The notes: a model not told the origin generated them from the sequence alone. A DNA stretch of 64,000 nt from Tunturiibacter empetritectus (GCF_014201375.1 NZ_JACHDZ010000006.1:124001-188000), one strand, 5' to 3'. Positions 26,578 to 36,134 are shown, counted from the stretch's first letter. A program made the numbers and translations.

Positions 26578-26661
26578 GCGGGAGTGGCGAAATGGCAGAC
26601 GCACTTGGTTTAGGTCCAAGCGGAGAAATCCGTGGGGGTTCGAGTCCCTTCTCCCGCACCA
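26578..26661 (+). tRNA. tRNA-Leu (anticodon TAG)
   Basis: Acceptor stem GCGGGAG (26578-26584) pairs with CTCCCGC (26651-26657), followed by A and encoded CCA. Anticodon arm CTTGG-TTTAGGT-CCAAG gives anticodon TAG, reading CUA and related Leu codons. A long variable arm (CGGAGAAATCCG) and T-arm GGGGTTCGAGTCCC are present, as expected for a class II tRNA-Leu. Confidence 0.96.
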
Positions 26662-26704
26662 ATATCTGAATCTGAAAAGCAACCCCAACCCCGAAAGAGA
26701 TTCG

Positions 26705-27022
26705 ATGAGCCCGCAGAACCCCAATCAGCCCCAGGACAAACAGCCCCAGCTCAAGCTCACCAGCACTGCAGACTATCGCGACGGCTACGCCAACAGCGTG
26801 CAGGTCCGCATGAGCGTCTGGGACTTCTTCCTCGTCTTCGGCACCATGAGCCAGGACAATCCCGAAGAGTTGAACGTCAAGAACTTTCAAGGTATCTATC
26901 TCAGCCCACAGCAGGCAAAGGCCCTCTGGAACGTGCTCGGCCACAATCTCGCCCAGTACGAGCAGACCTTCGGCTCCATCACGCTAGAGCAACTCCCCCA
27001 GACCGAAGGTCCCATCAACTAA
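26705..27022 (+). CDS. DUF3467 family protein
   Basis: 105 residues from the ATG at 26705, preceded by GAAAGAGA. The body matches DUF3467: DGYANSVQVRMSVWDFFLVFG, then the FQGIYLSPQQAKALWNVLGHNL segment (about 66-87; read as FQGIYLSPQQAKALW and NVLGHNL) and YEQTFGSI near the end. These are small soluble proteins with unassigned function. The Gln/Pro/Asn-rich N-terminus is disordered. It begins 43 bases after tRNA-Leu and ends three bases before the next gene's GTG. Confidence 0.85.
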   Translation: MSPQNPNQPQDKQPQLKLTSTADYRDGYANSVQVRMSVWDFFLVFGTMSQDNPEELNVKNFQGIYLSPQQAKALWNVLGHNLAQYEQTFGSITLEQLPQTEGPIN

Positions 27023-27025
27023 AGC

Positions 27026-28669
27026 GTGCGACCCCAACGCATCACTGACGAAGACGGGCAGCAGTCATTCGAGAACATCCCTCTCTGGATGCTCTATCCG
27101 CTCTTCTTCGTCGCCGTCTACCTCTCACACTTTCGCCTCCTTCGCCTCCCTTACTTCTGGGACGAAGGAGGCTACTACATTCCGGCCGCGTGGGACTTCT
27201 TTCGCACCGGTACCCTCATCCCGCAGAGCACCGTCACCAACGCTCACCCGCCGCTTCCTTCGATCCTCCTCGCCGCCTGGTGGCACCTCTCCGGATACGT
27301 CGTCAGCGGCACCCGCACTCTGGTCTCGATGGTCGCCGCAGCCGCCCTGCTCGGTGTCTTCAAACTAGCCAGAACGCTGACGACCACCGGCGTCGCCGCA
27401 GTCGCTGTCGTACTCACCGCGATCTATCCCATCTGGTTTGCACAGAGCACACTCGCTCACGCTGACATCTTTGCCGCAGCCTTCACGCTCTGGGGGCTGG
27501 CCTTCTACTTCAACCAGGACTCCGCAGAGACGCCGTCGAGACTCGCCCTAAATCCGATCTACCCAATCTACGCCGCAGGAATGTTCTCTTTCGCTGCGCT
27601 GTCGAAAGAGACATCCATCGTCACGCCCGTAGCGCTTGCCCTGTGGGAGACAATCCTCCTTCTGCAAAATCGCCGCGAGCCACCCTCACGCAGACTCCAC
27701 TCCTCCTGGATCGTCGCGTTACTAGCTCCCATCCTGCCGCTCGCCGCCTGGTATGCGTATCACTATCACCGCACCGGCTACGTCTTCGGCAATCCGGAGT
27801 TCCTTCGCTACAACGCCACAGCAAACCTCGACGCCTATCGCATCGCCCTCTGCCTCTGGCATCGCCTCCTCCACCTCTTCGCACACATGAACATGTTCGT
27901 TCCCGTCGTGTGCATGATCGCCGCGATCTTCCTCCCTGTCGCCGCAACCAATAAGCGACTCCCCATCTCTCGCCCAGCACTCAAGGCCATTGGCGTGATC
28001 CTCCTTGCCAACTGGATCGCCTTCTCCATCCTCGGCGGCGCTCTCCTCACACGCTATCTGCTCCCGATGTACCCGCTCACCCTGCTGGTCTGCGTCAACA
28101 CCTGGCGCCGCCGAATCCCCGAGCGATGGCTCCTCCTCGCAGCGCTGAGCGCAGTAGCGTTCCTGGCCGGCATCTGGATCAACCCGCCCTATGCCTTTGC
28201 CCCCGAGGACAATCTCACCTACCGCGACTTCATCGTCCTCCATCAGCAGGCGGTTCGCTTCATCGACCTGAAATACCCTCAAGCCACCGTCCTCACCGCG
28301 TGGCCCGCAACCTCAGAGCTCAACCGTCCAGAGCTCGGCTACACCAATCATCCCGTCAAGACCACGCCTATCCTGAACTTCTCGCTAGACCAAATCGAAA
28401 AAGCAGCCGCCGATCCAGGGAGTTACGATGTAGCTTTCGTCTTCTCGACCAAGTGGGCACCGCTGGCCAATCGCATCAGTCTCAGCCGACAGCATGAGTC
28501 CACGGACACGAAGTACTTCGACTTCCATCGCGATCTCTCTCCCTCCGAAGTCGCGACAATTCTCCACGGCGAAGTCGTCTGGCAGGCGCACCGCAGAGGG
28601 GAGTGGGCCGCTGTACTCCACTTCCCCCGTATCGTTGAAGCGTCCCTCCTTCCGCCAAAAAAACCCTGA
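27026..28669 (+). CDS. Membrane glycosyltransferase, GT39/PMT-like (GT-C fold)
   Basis: 547 residues starting at GTG 27026, three bases after the DUF3467 stop. About ten hydrophobic segments. The first loop contains LPYFWDEGGYYIPAAWDFF, where the Asp-Glu pair is the expected catalytic carboxylate site of GT-C enzymes; HPPLPSILLAAWW follows. The C-terminal third is soluble. Role by family: sugar transfer from a polyprenyl-phosphate donor on the periplasmic side. Only distantly similar in appearance to the ArnT-like protein at 11878. Probably in one transcript with the TPR and NfeD genes downstream. Confidence 0.82.
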   Translation: MRPQRITDEDGQQSFENIPLWMLYPLFFVAVYLSHFRLLRLPYFWDEGGYYIPAAWDFFRTGTLIPQSTVTNAHPPLPSILLAAWWHLSGYVVSGTRTLVSMVAAAALLGVFKLARTLTTTGVAAVAVVLTAIYPIWFAQSTLAHADIFAAAFTLWGLAFYFNQDSAETPSRLALNPIYPIYAAGMFSFAALSKETSIVTPVALALWETILLLQNRREPPSRRLHSSWIVALLAPILPLAAWYAYHYHRTGYVFGNPEFLRYNATANLDAYRIALCLWHRLLHLFAHMNMFVPVVCMIAAIFLPVAATNKRLPISRPALKAIGVILLANWIAFSILGGALLTRYLLPMYPLTLLVCVNTWRRRIPERWLLLAALSAVAFLAGIWINPPYAFAPEDNLTYRDFIVLHQQAVRFIDLKYPQATVLTAWPATSELNRPELGYTNHPVKTTPILNFSLDQIEKAAADPGSYDVAFVFSTKWAPLANRISLSRQHESTDTKYFDFHRDLSPSEVATILHGEVVWQAHRRGEWAAVLHFPRIVEASLLPPKKP

Positions 28670-28687
28670 CCCTCTATACTCATATCT

Positions 28688-30325
28688 GTGACGAAGCGCC
28701 TTCAAGTTCGCTCGATCCTCCCATGGTCCTGGCTCCTCTCGCTGCTTCTGCTGTGCAGTCTTCCCGCAGTCTCCCAATCTGCGGAAACATCTGATGCCGG
28801 TGGCCGCGTCGTTCTTGTTCTTCCCTTCGACAATCGCTCCGGACAGGCAGCCCTGGCGTGGGTCGGTGATTCGTTTCCCGACACATTGAATCAGCGCCTC
28901 TCCTCCGCGGGCTTCCTCACCATTACTCGCGAAGACCGCCAGTACGCGCTCGACCATCTCGGCCTGCCCATCGACTTCAGGCCGTCGCGCGCGACCACCA
29001 TTCGCATCGCGCAAAATCTCGACGCCGACTTCGTCATCGTAGGCAGCTACAACGTCATTAACGGCCGCATCGCCGTGCAGGCGCAGGTGCTCGAAGTCAA
29101 AAACCTCAGACTCTCCGCGCCCTTGCAGGATTCTAGCGAACTCAATCGTCTCTTCGACGTCGAAAACGCCATCGCGTGGAAGGTCGCGCGCCAGATCGAT
29201 CCTCACTTCAACGTAGCCCAGCAGACCTTTCTTGCGGCATCAGGCGGAGTCCAGCTAAGCGCCTTTGAGAACTACATTCGCGGCACCGACGCGCCAACCT
29301 CTCAGGAGAGGATCAAGCGCCTTCAGGCAGCCATCTCGGCGAACCCGAACTATCCCGCAGCCCTTCTCGCTCTCGGCAAGGCCCAGTACGCGGAGCGAGA
29401 GTACGATCAGGCCGCGGCTACGTTTGCGAAGATCCCCCTGACCGATCGGCGCGCTCTTGAAGCAGGGTTCTATATCGGCCTCTCCCGCTTCAACACCGCC
29501 AAGTACGCTGAGGCTGAATCAGCCTTCTCCTTCGTCGCCAGCCGGCTTCCGCTCCCCGAAGTCGTCAACAATCAGGCTGTCGCCTCCAGCCGTCAGGGCC
29601 ACAACGCCGTTCCTCTCTTTCAACGCGCTTCGATGGCCGATCCCAACGACCCGGACTACCACTACAACCTCGCCGTCGCCCTATTTCGCCAGGGCGACTT
29701 CGCAGGAGCCAAGCGCGAAGTGGACCTGACCCTCAAGCTGCGACCAGCAGACACCGAAGCCGCACAGCTCAAAACAAGCATCAGCGCCGGCAAGAAACCA
29801 CCGGCTCCCACCGCAGCCGCCACCGACGCTACAGCGTCGACGTCCGACTTCGATCCGCTCGAGCGTATCCGGCGCACCTACTCGGAGGCCTCCTTCCGAC
29901 AGGCTGCCTTTCAACTTGATCAGATGCGCGCCATGCGTCTGGCCACCTTGCCGCCAGCGGAACAGGCCGCAGAATACACTCGCCAGGGCCACGAGTATCT
30001 CTCGCAAGGCCTCGTCCCCGAAGCCGAGCAGGAGTTCCAGACCGCCATCGCAGCATACCCTTCCAGTGCGGAAGCTCACGCAGGCCTCGCCCAGGTACGG
30101 GAGCGCAGCGGCAATGCAGCCGACGCCCGCGCCGAGGCTCAAAGCTCCATCATGCTGCGCCCAAACGTCCCGGCCTATCTCGTTCTCGCACGTCTTGATC
30201 TCCAGACCAACGATCCGTCAGCGTCAGCGGGCAACGTCAGCAAGGCGCTACAACTCGACCCGAAGAACTCTGCCGCGCAAGGCATGCGTCAGGCCCTGCA
30301 GGCGCGCGGACAGAGCCTGCCATGA
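28688..30325 (+). CDS. TPR-repeat protein with TolB/FlgO-like N-terminal domain, exported
   Basis: 545 residues from GTG 28688. Signal peptide (ILPWSWLLSLLLLCSLPAVSQSA). Residues about 38-180 form a domain of the type seen before TPRs in many Acidobacteriota proteins: VVLVLPFDNRSGQAALAWVG, RIAQNLDADFVIVGSY, and IAVQAQVLEV. Several tetratricopeptide repeats follow (YPAALLALGKAQYAEREYDQ, YHYNLAVALFRQGDFAGAK, and EYTRQGHEYLSQGLVPEAEQ), separated by an Ala/Pro/Thr-rich linker near 370. It is likely a periplasmic scaffold. Its stop overlaps the ATG of the NfeD gene (ATGA), suggesting joint function in the envelope. Confidence 0.85.
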   Translation: MTKRLQVRSILPWSWLLSLLLLCSLPAVSQSAETSDAGGRVVLVLPFDNRSGQAALAWVGDSFPDTLNQRLSSAGFLTITREDRQYALDHLGLPIDFRPSRATTIRIAQNLDADFVIVGSYNVINGRIAVQAQVLEVKNLRLSAPLQDSSELNRLFDVENAIAWKVARQIDPHFNVAQQTFLAASGGVQLSAFENYIRGTDAPTSQERIKRLQAAISANPNYPAALLALGKAQYAEREYDQAAATFAKIPLTDRRALEAGFYIGLSRFNTAKYAEAESAFSFVASRLPLPEVVNNQAVASSRQGHNAVPLFQRASMADPNDPDYHYNLAVALFRQGDFAGAKREVDLTLKLRPADTEAAQLKTSISAGKKPPAPTAAATDATASTSDFDPLERIRRTYSEASFRQAAFQLDQMRAMRLATLPPAEQAAEYTRQGHEYLSQGLVPEAEQEFQTAIAAYPSSAEAHAGLAQVRERSGNAADARAEAQSSIMLRPNVPAYLVLARLDLQTNDPSASAGNVSKALQLDPKNSAAQGMRQALQARGQSLP

Positions 30326-31638
30326 ACTCCCTCGCGAGATTCGCCCTCCTCCTTTTGACGGCGTTCTCCTGCGTTCTGCCTGGCAGGCTCTTTGCCGCAT
30401 CTGGCACCCCCGGCACCATTGTCAAACTCACCATCCACGACACCATCCAGCCCATCACCGCAGACTATCTCCAGCGCGGCCTCCACGAAGCGGCCAGCCA
30501 ACACGCCGAAGCAGTCCTGATCTCCATGGGCACGCCCGGCGGCCTGCTCGAGTCCACCCGCGTCATGGTGCAAGCCATCGAAAATTCGGCAGTCCCCGTA
30601 ATCATCTTCATCTCACCCACGGGCAGCAGAGCAGGCTCGGCCGGCTTCTTCCTCCTCGAATCAGCCGACATCGCCGCAATGGCACCCGGAACCAACGCAG
30701 GCGCGGCTCACCCCATCGTCGAAGGCCGCCAGCTCGATCCCATCCTCAAAGAAAAGATCGAGAATGACGCCGCCGCCTTCCTGCGCTCGTACACCTCCCG
30801 CCGCGGCCGCAACATCGCTGCCGCCGAGGACGCCGTTCGCAACTCAAAATCCTACAGCGACGAAGAAGCGCTCAAACTCAACCTGATCGATCTGGTCTCC
30901 GCCGACGACGCCTCCCTGCTCAAAGCCCTCGACGGCCGCACGATCCATCGCTTCGACGGCACCACCCAGACCCTGCATCTCCTGGGCGCACAGATCATCT
31001 CCACTGCTCCCTCCCAGCGCGAGCGGCTGCTCAGCAAACTCACCAACCCTGACATCGCGGTGCTCCTGCTCGTCCTCGGCGCGCTTCTCATTTATCTCGA
31101 GTTCAACGTCCCCGGCACCGTGGTCCCGGGGTCCATCGGCACTCTCTTTGTGCTCCTCGGTCTCTTCGGCCTAAACCTTCTCCCCGTCCGCCACACAGCC
31201 ATCGTCTTACTCCTCGCGGCCGTGGTGATGATGCTCCTCGAAGCCAAGTTCAGCAGTCACGGCGTGTTAGCAGCAGTCGGCATCGCCGCGCTCATCTTCG
31301 GCCTCGCCACCCTGGTCGACGGCCCCATCCCCGAGCTCCGCGTCCATCTCGCGACCGCCCTGGGCGCGGGCCTCGGCTTCGGCACCATCTCCTTTGGCCT
31401 CGCCTGGATAGCGCTTCGTGCCCGTCGCGGCAAGGTCCTCACCGGCCCGCAAGCCATGATCGGCGGCACTGCCGTCGTCCGCACCCCGCTCTGCCCCACC
31501 GGCCAGGTAGAGATCCGCGGCGAACTCTGGCAGGCCTCCCTCCGGGGCCAGGACGCTCTCGCCGTAGGCTCTCTGGTCTCGGTGCGCGACCTCGACGGCC
31601 TGACCCTGATCGTCGAACCCGCCAATAAGCCCGTCTGA
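30322..31638 (+). CDS. NfeD family protein with ClpP-class serine protease domain
   Basis: 438 residues. A signal peptide is followed by a ClpP/crotonase-fold protease domain (about 28-240): STPGG-like ISMGTPGGLLESTRVMV, the nucleophile region SPTGSRAGSAGFFLLESAD and the general-base region KIENDAAAFLRS. Then come four membrane helices (about 245-360) and a C-terminal OB-fold NfeD domain (VEIRGELWQASLRG). Long NfeD proteins of archaea cleave the C-terminal part of stomatin-like proteins. A slipin gene lies 0.8 kb downstream, which supports that pairing, though a beta-barrel gene sits between. Confidence 0.9.
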   Translation: MNSLARFALLLLTAFSCVLPGRLFAASGTPGTIVKLTIHDTIQPITADYLQRGLHEAASQHAEAVLISMGTPGGLLESTRVMVQAIENSAVPVIIFISPTGSRAGSAGFFLLESADIAAMAPGTNAGAAHPIVEGRQLDPILKEKIENDAAAFLRSYTSRRGRNIAAAEDAVRNSKSYSDEEALKLNLIDLVSADDASLLKALDGRTIHRFDGTTQTLHLLGAQIISTAPSQRERLLSKLTNPDIAVLLLVLGALLIYLEFNVPGTVVPGSIGTLFVLLGLFGLNLLPVRHTAIVLLLAAVVMMLLEAKFSSHGVLAAVGIAALIFGLATLVDGPIPELRVHLATALGAGLGFGTISFGLAWIALRARRGKVLTGPQAMIGGTAVVRTPLCPTGQVEIRGELWQASLRGQDALAVGSLVSVRDLDGLTLIVEPANKPV

Positions 31639-31720
31639 CGCATCGTCGAAGCCCCCATCAGCCTCCGCGCCAGAGTAGACTGAAAGAACAGTAGTTTTTG
31701 GATAAGGGAGTCTTTTCTTG

Positions 31721-32398
31721 ATGTTGAATGTGTCTCGCCCGACCTGGGTTCGGAACGTTGTACTTTGCCTGCTGCTCCCCGCGGCCGGATTAACCGCCAA
31801 CGCACAGGCCACCCCACAATCGGGCCTGGACCGTCAACTCTCCCGCCTCGACATCGGCGTGGTCGCCTCCGCCATCCTCAACAGAGACTCTAACGGCACC
31901 GTAGTCATCAACACTGTTCCGACGGCGGTTAATCTCCACCCCGGCAATACCGTGGGTCCTCTGGTAACGATCCGCTACACAGTCAAGCCATACCTCGGGT
32001 TTGAGTTCAACTATGGCTACGCTCGCTACACCCAGACCTTCACGCCCTTTGGGGCGCTTCCGGTAGGCGGCGTCCAGCAAAACGCCTCGGAGTATACCTT
32101 CGGCTACGTCGCCCACCCCCGACGTCAGTTTCACGGAATCGCACCCTTCATCGGTGTCGGCGCCGGAACAATCGCCTTCCGCCCCACGCCCGGCGGCGGC
32201 GAAGGCCTGGGGCCTCAGGCACGCGCCACCTACTACTACAATGTCGGCGGCGACTACATGCTGAACAAACACTTCGGCGCCCGCGCTGAGTTCCGCCAGC
32301 AGTTCTTCAAGGCTCCAGACTTCGAAACCAACTACCTCACCATTCAGAAGCGCACCACCGAGCTCCAACCCGGATTCGGCTTTTTCTTTCGCTTCTAG
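31721..32398 (+). CDS. Outer-membrane beta-barrel protein (OmpA-like/OMP_b-brl)
   Basis: 225 residues from the ATG at 31721 (AAGGGAG 11 bases upstream). Signal peptide LCLLLPAAGLTANAQA. The mature part has alternating amphipathic strands typical of small 8-strand barrels: VTIRYTVKPYLGFEFNYGYA, ASEYTFGYVAHP, FIGVGAGTIAF, and GGDYMLNKHFGARAEFRQQF, ending with a terminal aromatic (FGFFFRF), the usual assembly signal for BamA. No cargo or enzyme motif. Acidobacterial genomes have many such proteins with unknown roles. The gene lies between nfeD and slipin in the same orientation. Confidence 0.82.
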   Translation: MLNVSRPTWVRNVVLCLLLPAAGLTANAQATPQSGLDRQLSRLDIGVVASAILNRDSNGTVVINTVPTAVNLHPGNTVGPLVTIRYTVKPYLGFEFNYGYARYTQTFTPFGALPVGGVQQNASEYTFGYVAHPRRQFHGIAPFIGVGAGTIAFRPTPGGGEGLGPQARATYYYNVGGDYMLNKHFGARAEFRQQFFKAPDFETNYLTIQKRTTELQPGFGFFFRF

Positions 32399-32477
32399 CC
32401 AATAGCACCGGGCCGCTGCTGCGTCTGCTTTACAATCGCAGCGGCGGCAGCAGTCTGGCCGACAGAGGTCTTACCCA

Positions 32478-33257
32478 ATGATGTCTCTCCCGCTCCTCTT
32501 TGCCATCGTCATCGTAGTTCTCTACCTCGTCAACTCTCTCAACATCCTCAAAGAGTACGAGCGAGGCGTCATCTTCCGTCTCGGCCGAGTCAAGCAGGCA
32601 GCCGCGGGCCCGGGCCTCATCTGGATCTTCCGTCCCCTCGATCAGATCGTCCGCGTCAGTCTCCGTCAGGAGGCGATGGAGGTCCCCCCTCAGGACGTCA
32701 TCACCCGCGACAACGTTACTCTGAAGGTCAACGCCGTCATCACCCTCCGCGTCGTCGACCCCACCAAGGCCGTCATCGAAGTGGCCAACTATATTTATCA
32801 GACCTCCCAATTCGCCCAGACCACCCTGCGCTCGGTCCTCGGCGAAGTTGACCTCGACGGCCTCCTTGCCCACCGCGAGGCCCTCAACATCCGCATCCAG
32901 ACCATCATCGACGGCCACACCGCCCCCTTCGGCGTCAAAGTGGTCTCCGTCGAGGTCAAGCAGGTCGACATGCCCGAATCCATGCTCCGCGCCATGGCCA
33001 AGCAGGCCGAAGCCGAGCGCGAACGCAGGGCGAAGATCATCCACGCCGAGGGCGAGTTCAACGCCGCAGCCAAGCTCGTCGAGGCCGCCCAGCTCATGGC
33101 CACCCAGCCTATGACCCTCCAGCTGCGCTACCTCCAGACCCTCACCGAGATAGGTGTCGAGAAAAATACCACCATCGTATTTCCCCTTCCAATGGAGCTG
33201 ATGAACCTGTTCAATAAGACATTCACGCCCGACACGGCGTTGGAGAAGAAGGTCTGA
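32478..33257 (+). CDS. Slipin family protein (SPFH/band 7, stomatin-like)
   Basis: 259 residues. One N-terminal membrane hairpin or helix ([20 protein letters not shown]) is followed by the SPFH domain: [40 protein letters not shown], and [20 protein letters not shown]. The C-terminal coiled region has [18 protein letters not shown]. Slipins form oligomeric membrane scaffolds and are partners of NfeD proteins; the nfeD gene is close upstream. Tandem ATGs at 32478 and 32481 are both possible. The SPOR gene starts three bases after its stop. Confidence 0.92.
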   Translation: MMSLPLLFAIVIVVLYLVNSLNILKEYERGVIFRLGRVKQAAAGPGLIWIFRPLDQIVRVSLRQEAMEVPPQDVITRDNVTLKVNAVITLRVVDPTKAVIEVANYIYQTSQFAQTTLRSVLGEVDLDGLLAHREALNIRIQTIIDGHTAPFGVKVVSVEVKQVDMPESMLRAMAKQAEAERERRAKIIHAEGEFNAAAKLVEAAQLMATQPMTLQLRYLQTLTEIGVEKNTTIVFPLPMELMNLFNKTFTPDTALEKKV

Positions 33258-33259
33258 CC

Positions 33260-33943
33260 TTGAACAGCCGCTACCAAACAGATGACGACTTGCAGGATCT
33301 TCACGACTTTCGCGGACAGGATCGCGAGATCTCGCTTGGCACTACCACTATCCTTGGCATCTTCTTCGCACTCACTCTACTCTGCGCGGTCTTCTTCGGC
33401 TTCGGGTACTCGCTGGGCAGACGTTCGGCCCCGCCTGTAGCCAGCGCGGCGGAGAACACCACCACAAGCTCCGAGCCCGGCGCCTCAAAACCCTCTCCCG
33501 TAAGCCTCGCAGCTCACGCAGCATCCAGCTCGCCAGTGATCGTTGCTGAGGACGCGAGTCAAAGCTCCAGCCTTCCGGACGCTTCAGCAACAGAACCCCG
33601 GGACGCAACCCAGCCAGCCCCCGCACTCACCAGGGTCAAGGCCGTCGCCGCAGACTTCCGCCCCGAACCCGCAATCAAGCCGGCCGCCAGGCCCGCAGCG
33701 GTGACTCCCATCACACCCGCCGCACAGGGCGGAGCGATCGTCCAGGTAGCCGCCGTGTCACACCAGGAGGATGCCGACGTTCTCGTCAATGCCTTGAAGC
33801 ATCGCGGCTATAGTGTAGTCATCCACAAGGAGCCGCAGGACAAGCTGCTCCACGTTCAGATCGGGCCCTTCTCCACCAAGAAAGATGCCGACGCCATGCG
33901 GCAGCGTCTTCAGACAGACGGTTACAACGCCATCGTCAAGTAG
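33260..33943 (+). CDS. SPOR domain-containing membrane protein
   Basis: 227 residues from TTG 33260, two bases after the slipin stop. A single membrane helix (about 33-53, LGIFFALTLLCAVFFGFGYS) puts the rest in the periplasm. A Pro/Ala/Ser-rich linker leads to a C-terminal SPOR domain (about 155-227): AIVQVAAVSHQEDADVLVNA, GYSVVIHKEPQDKLLHVQIG and TKKDADAMRQRL. SPOR domains bind peptidoglycan strands lacking stem peptides, often at the division site. Its last 22 bases overlap the end of the convergent acyltransferase gene. Confidence 0.85.
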   Translation: MNSRYQTDDDLQDLHDFRGQDREISLGTTTILGIFFALTLLCAVFFGFGYSLGRRSAPPVASAAENTTTSSEPGASKPSPVSLAAHAASSSPVIVAEDASQSSSLPDASATEPRDATQPAPALTRVKAVAADFRPEPAIKPAARPAAVTPITPAAQGGAIVQVAAVSHQEDADVLVNALKHRGYSVVIHKEPQDKLLHVQIGPFSTKKDADAMRQRLQTDGYNAIVK

Positions 33944-34656
33944 TCCGCCGGCTGCATCTCCGGTGGCAGCGCCGCTGCGATCGCGTTTCTTACCGCACGC
34001 ATCAGCTCTTCGCGCGTGTGATAGTCCGAAGGCTCGATAGCCGGAAGCAGTTGAACCCGCGCCAATCCAGGCGTGATCGCGTTACTTCCCTTTCGCATCA
34101 TCGTCTGCGTTCCCGAGATAGCGATCGGAACAATAAGGGCCTTCGTCTCCTGCGCCAGAAAAAATGGCCCCTTCTTGAAGGTTGAGAGTCGCCCGTCCGG
34201 CGAGCGCGTTCCCTCCGGATATACCAGGATGTGCAGACCGGAGCGAAGCGCATCCCCGGCAGCGGCCACACTGGCCTGGGCGGCATCGCGGCGGCTACCC
34301 CGCTCTACCGGCACAAACTTCGCCAGCCGCATCGCCTTCCCCAGGATGGGGATATTCATCAGCTCCTGCTTCAGCAGCACTGAGCTGCGCCCCGGCAGAA
34401 GCGGAATCGTGACCGGCGGATCAAGATTCGAGACGTGATTGCTCATAAAGATACAGCTGCGCCCAGCGGGAATATTTTCAAACCCGCTGATGTCGATCTT
34501 AATTCCTGCAGCGCGCACCCCCGCATTCGTGATCCACATCGCAACGCGATAGAGCCTGCTGACGTCTCCGACCAGCAGCGTGTAAGGAATGCCGATGATC
34601 CCGGTGATTGGGCCGAGGGCGAGATAAACAAAGACGAGCTTCAGGGTTGCGAACAT
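33922..34656 (-). CDS. plsC: 1-acyl-sn-glycerol-3-phosphate acyltransferase
   Basis: 244 residues. It acylates lysophosphatidate to phosphatidate in phospholipid synthesis, at the inner membrane. Block I NHVSNLDPP (HX4D catalytic), block II VPVERGSRRDAAQ, block III YPEGTRSPDGRL and block IV ALIVPIAISG are all present. An N-terminal hydrophobic segment (VFVYLALGPITGIIGIP) anchors the enzyme. The 3' end overlaps the convergent SPOR gene by 22 bases. The mpl stop lies 44 bases upstream, so plsC may be the last gene of the leftward mtnP-to-plsC run. Confidence 0.9.
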   Translation of the reverse strand: MFATLKLVFVYLALGPITGIIGIPYTLLVGDVSRLYRVAMWITNAGVRAAGIKIDISGFENIPAGRSCIFMSNHVSNLDPPVTIPLLPGRSSVLLKQELMNIPILGKAMRLAKFVPVERGSRRDAAQASVAAAGDALRSGLHILVYPEGTRSPDGRLSTFKKGPFFLAQETKALIVPIAISGTQTMMRKGSNAITPGLARVQLLPAIEPSDYHTREELMRAVRNAIAAALPPEMQPADYLTMAL

Positions 34657-34700
34657 TCCATCATCAAGAATAACAGCCGCAGCGGGCCTCTACCGCGGCG

Positions 34701-36134
34701 TTACCTGCTTGTAGTCCGGCCCGCAATCGCCGCCGGTAGCTTCCCGTAGATATTCCCGAATCCCCCGTTGGAGAGAATCGCAACTACGTCTCCCTCACGC
34801 AACTCCGGCACCACCGCTTTCACAATCGCGTCTGCATCCGCCAGCAGACTAGCAGGCACTCCACGTGCATTCAAAGCACTCACCACATGCTCAGGATGCA
34901 GTCGCTCGTCTGCCGGAATACTCTCCGATTTGAACACCGAAGCCAGCACAACGCGGTCCGCCAGCGCGAGGCTATCCACCAGATCAAGCTCAAAGACATT
35001 CCGCCGCAACGTATTCGATCGCGGCTCCAGCACCGCCCACAGACGTCGGTTCGGATACGACTCCCGCAGCGCCCGCAACGTCTCCCGAATCGCCGTCGGA
35101 TGATGCGCAAAGTCGTCAATCACAGTGACGCCCCCAACCACCGAGCGAACCTCCAGCCTGCGCTTCACACTCTTGAACGTGGCCAGCGCCTCGACGATCG
35201 CCTCCGTCGGAACACCCTGCCCCGCCGCCAGCGCCGCAGCAGCAGTAGCATTGAGCGCATTATGCGCTCCCGCCATCGGCAGGCTCAGTTTGGCGAACGG
35301 AGCACCCGCACGGGTCACCGTCCAGCGAGTCAACGTCCCCTCATGCCGCAGATCCGCGAGACGCCAGTGCGACAGAGGATCGAAGCCATAACGCTCCACC
35401 GCGCAAAAGGCCCTCTCAATGCACTCGCTCACGTTCTCACTGCCATCGAACGCAACAATCCGCCCCCGCCCCGGCACAAGATTGACCAGCCGCTTGAATG
35501 CAGTCTTCACCGCAGCCAGATCAGCATAGATGTCCGCATGATCAAACTCGACGTGAGTCAAAATCAATGCATCGGGAAAGTAATGAAGAAACTTCGGCCC
35601 CTTATCGAAGAAGGCAGTGTCGTACTCGTCTCCCTCCAGCAAAAACGGTCTGGTTGAACGAACCATAAAGCTCGTCCCAAAGTTCTCCGCAACGCCACCA
35701 ATCAGAAACGACGGCGCCAGCGCGGGGTTTCGTCGTGACGCAACCTCATAGATCCACGCCAGCATACTGGTGGTCGTTGTCTTGCCATGGGTCCCGGCAA
35801 CGACCAGCGACTCCCGCCCCGGCAAAAACTCATCATGCATAATCGAGGCCATCGAACAAAATGGGATACGCGTATCCAGAACATATTCCAGCTCGACGTT
35901 TCCCCGGGAGATAGCGTTCCCCACCACCACCAGGTCCGGCCTCGGTTCCAGATTGCTCTCCGAAAAGGGCTCACGAATCGGAATCTTAAGCGACGCAAGC
36001 AGATCGCTCATCGGCGGATAGGCCGCCGTATCCGACCCTGTCACACGGTGCCCCTGCAACTGCAGCATTCCAGCCAGCGAAGCCATCGCCGTACCGCAAA
36101 TGCCGATCAGATGAATGTGTTTGGAATTTTGCAT
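34701..36134 (-). CDS. mpl: UDP-N-acetylmuramate:L-alanyl-gamma-D-glutamyl-meso-diaminopimelate ligase
   Basis: 477 residues from the ATG at 36134; the frame opens earlier but KHIHLIGICGTAMASLAGML is the family N-terminus. Mpl re-attaches the recycled murein tripeptide to UDP-MurNAc in the cytoplasm. Features: the Mur ligase ATP loop GTHGKTTTTSMLAW (about residue 113), VEFDHADIYADL, AGAHNALNATAAAALA and the C-terminal domain DDFAHHPTAIRETL. Its neighbours ldcA and dapF concern the same DAP-containing peptides, which supports Mpl rather than MurC. Sixteen bases separate it from ldcA. Confidence 0.9.
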   Translation of the reverse strand: MQNSKHIHLIGICGTAMASLAGMLQLQGHRVTGSDTAAYPPMSDLLASLKIPIREPFSESNLEPRPDLVVVGNAISRGNVELEYVLDTRIPFCSMASIMHDEFLPGRESLVVAGTHGKTTTTSMLAWIYEVASRRNPALAPSFLIGGVAENFGTSFMVRSTRPFLLEGDEYDTAFFDKGPKFLHYFPDALILTHVEFDHADIYADLAAVKTAFKRLVNLVPGRGRIVAFDGSENVSECIERAFCAVERYGFDPLSHWRLADLRHEGTLTRWTVTRAGAPFAKLSLPMAGAHNALNATAAAALAAGQGVPTEAIVEALATFKSVKRRLEVRSVVGGVTVIDDFAHHPTAIRETLRALRESYPNRRLWAVLEPRSNTLRRNVFELDLVDSLALADRVVLASVFKSESIPADERLHPEHVVSALNARGVPASLLADADAIVKAVVPELREGDVVAILSNGGFGNIYGKLPAAIAGRTTSR

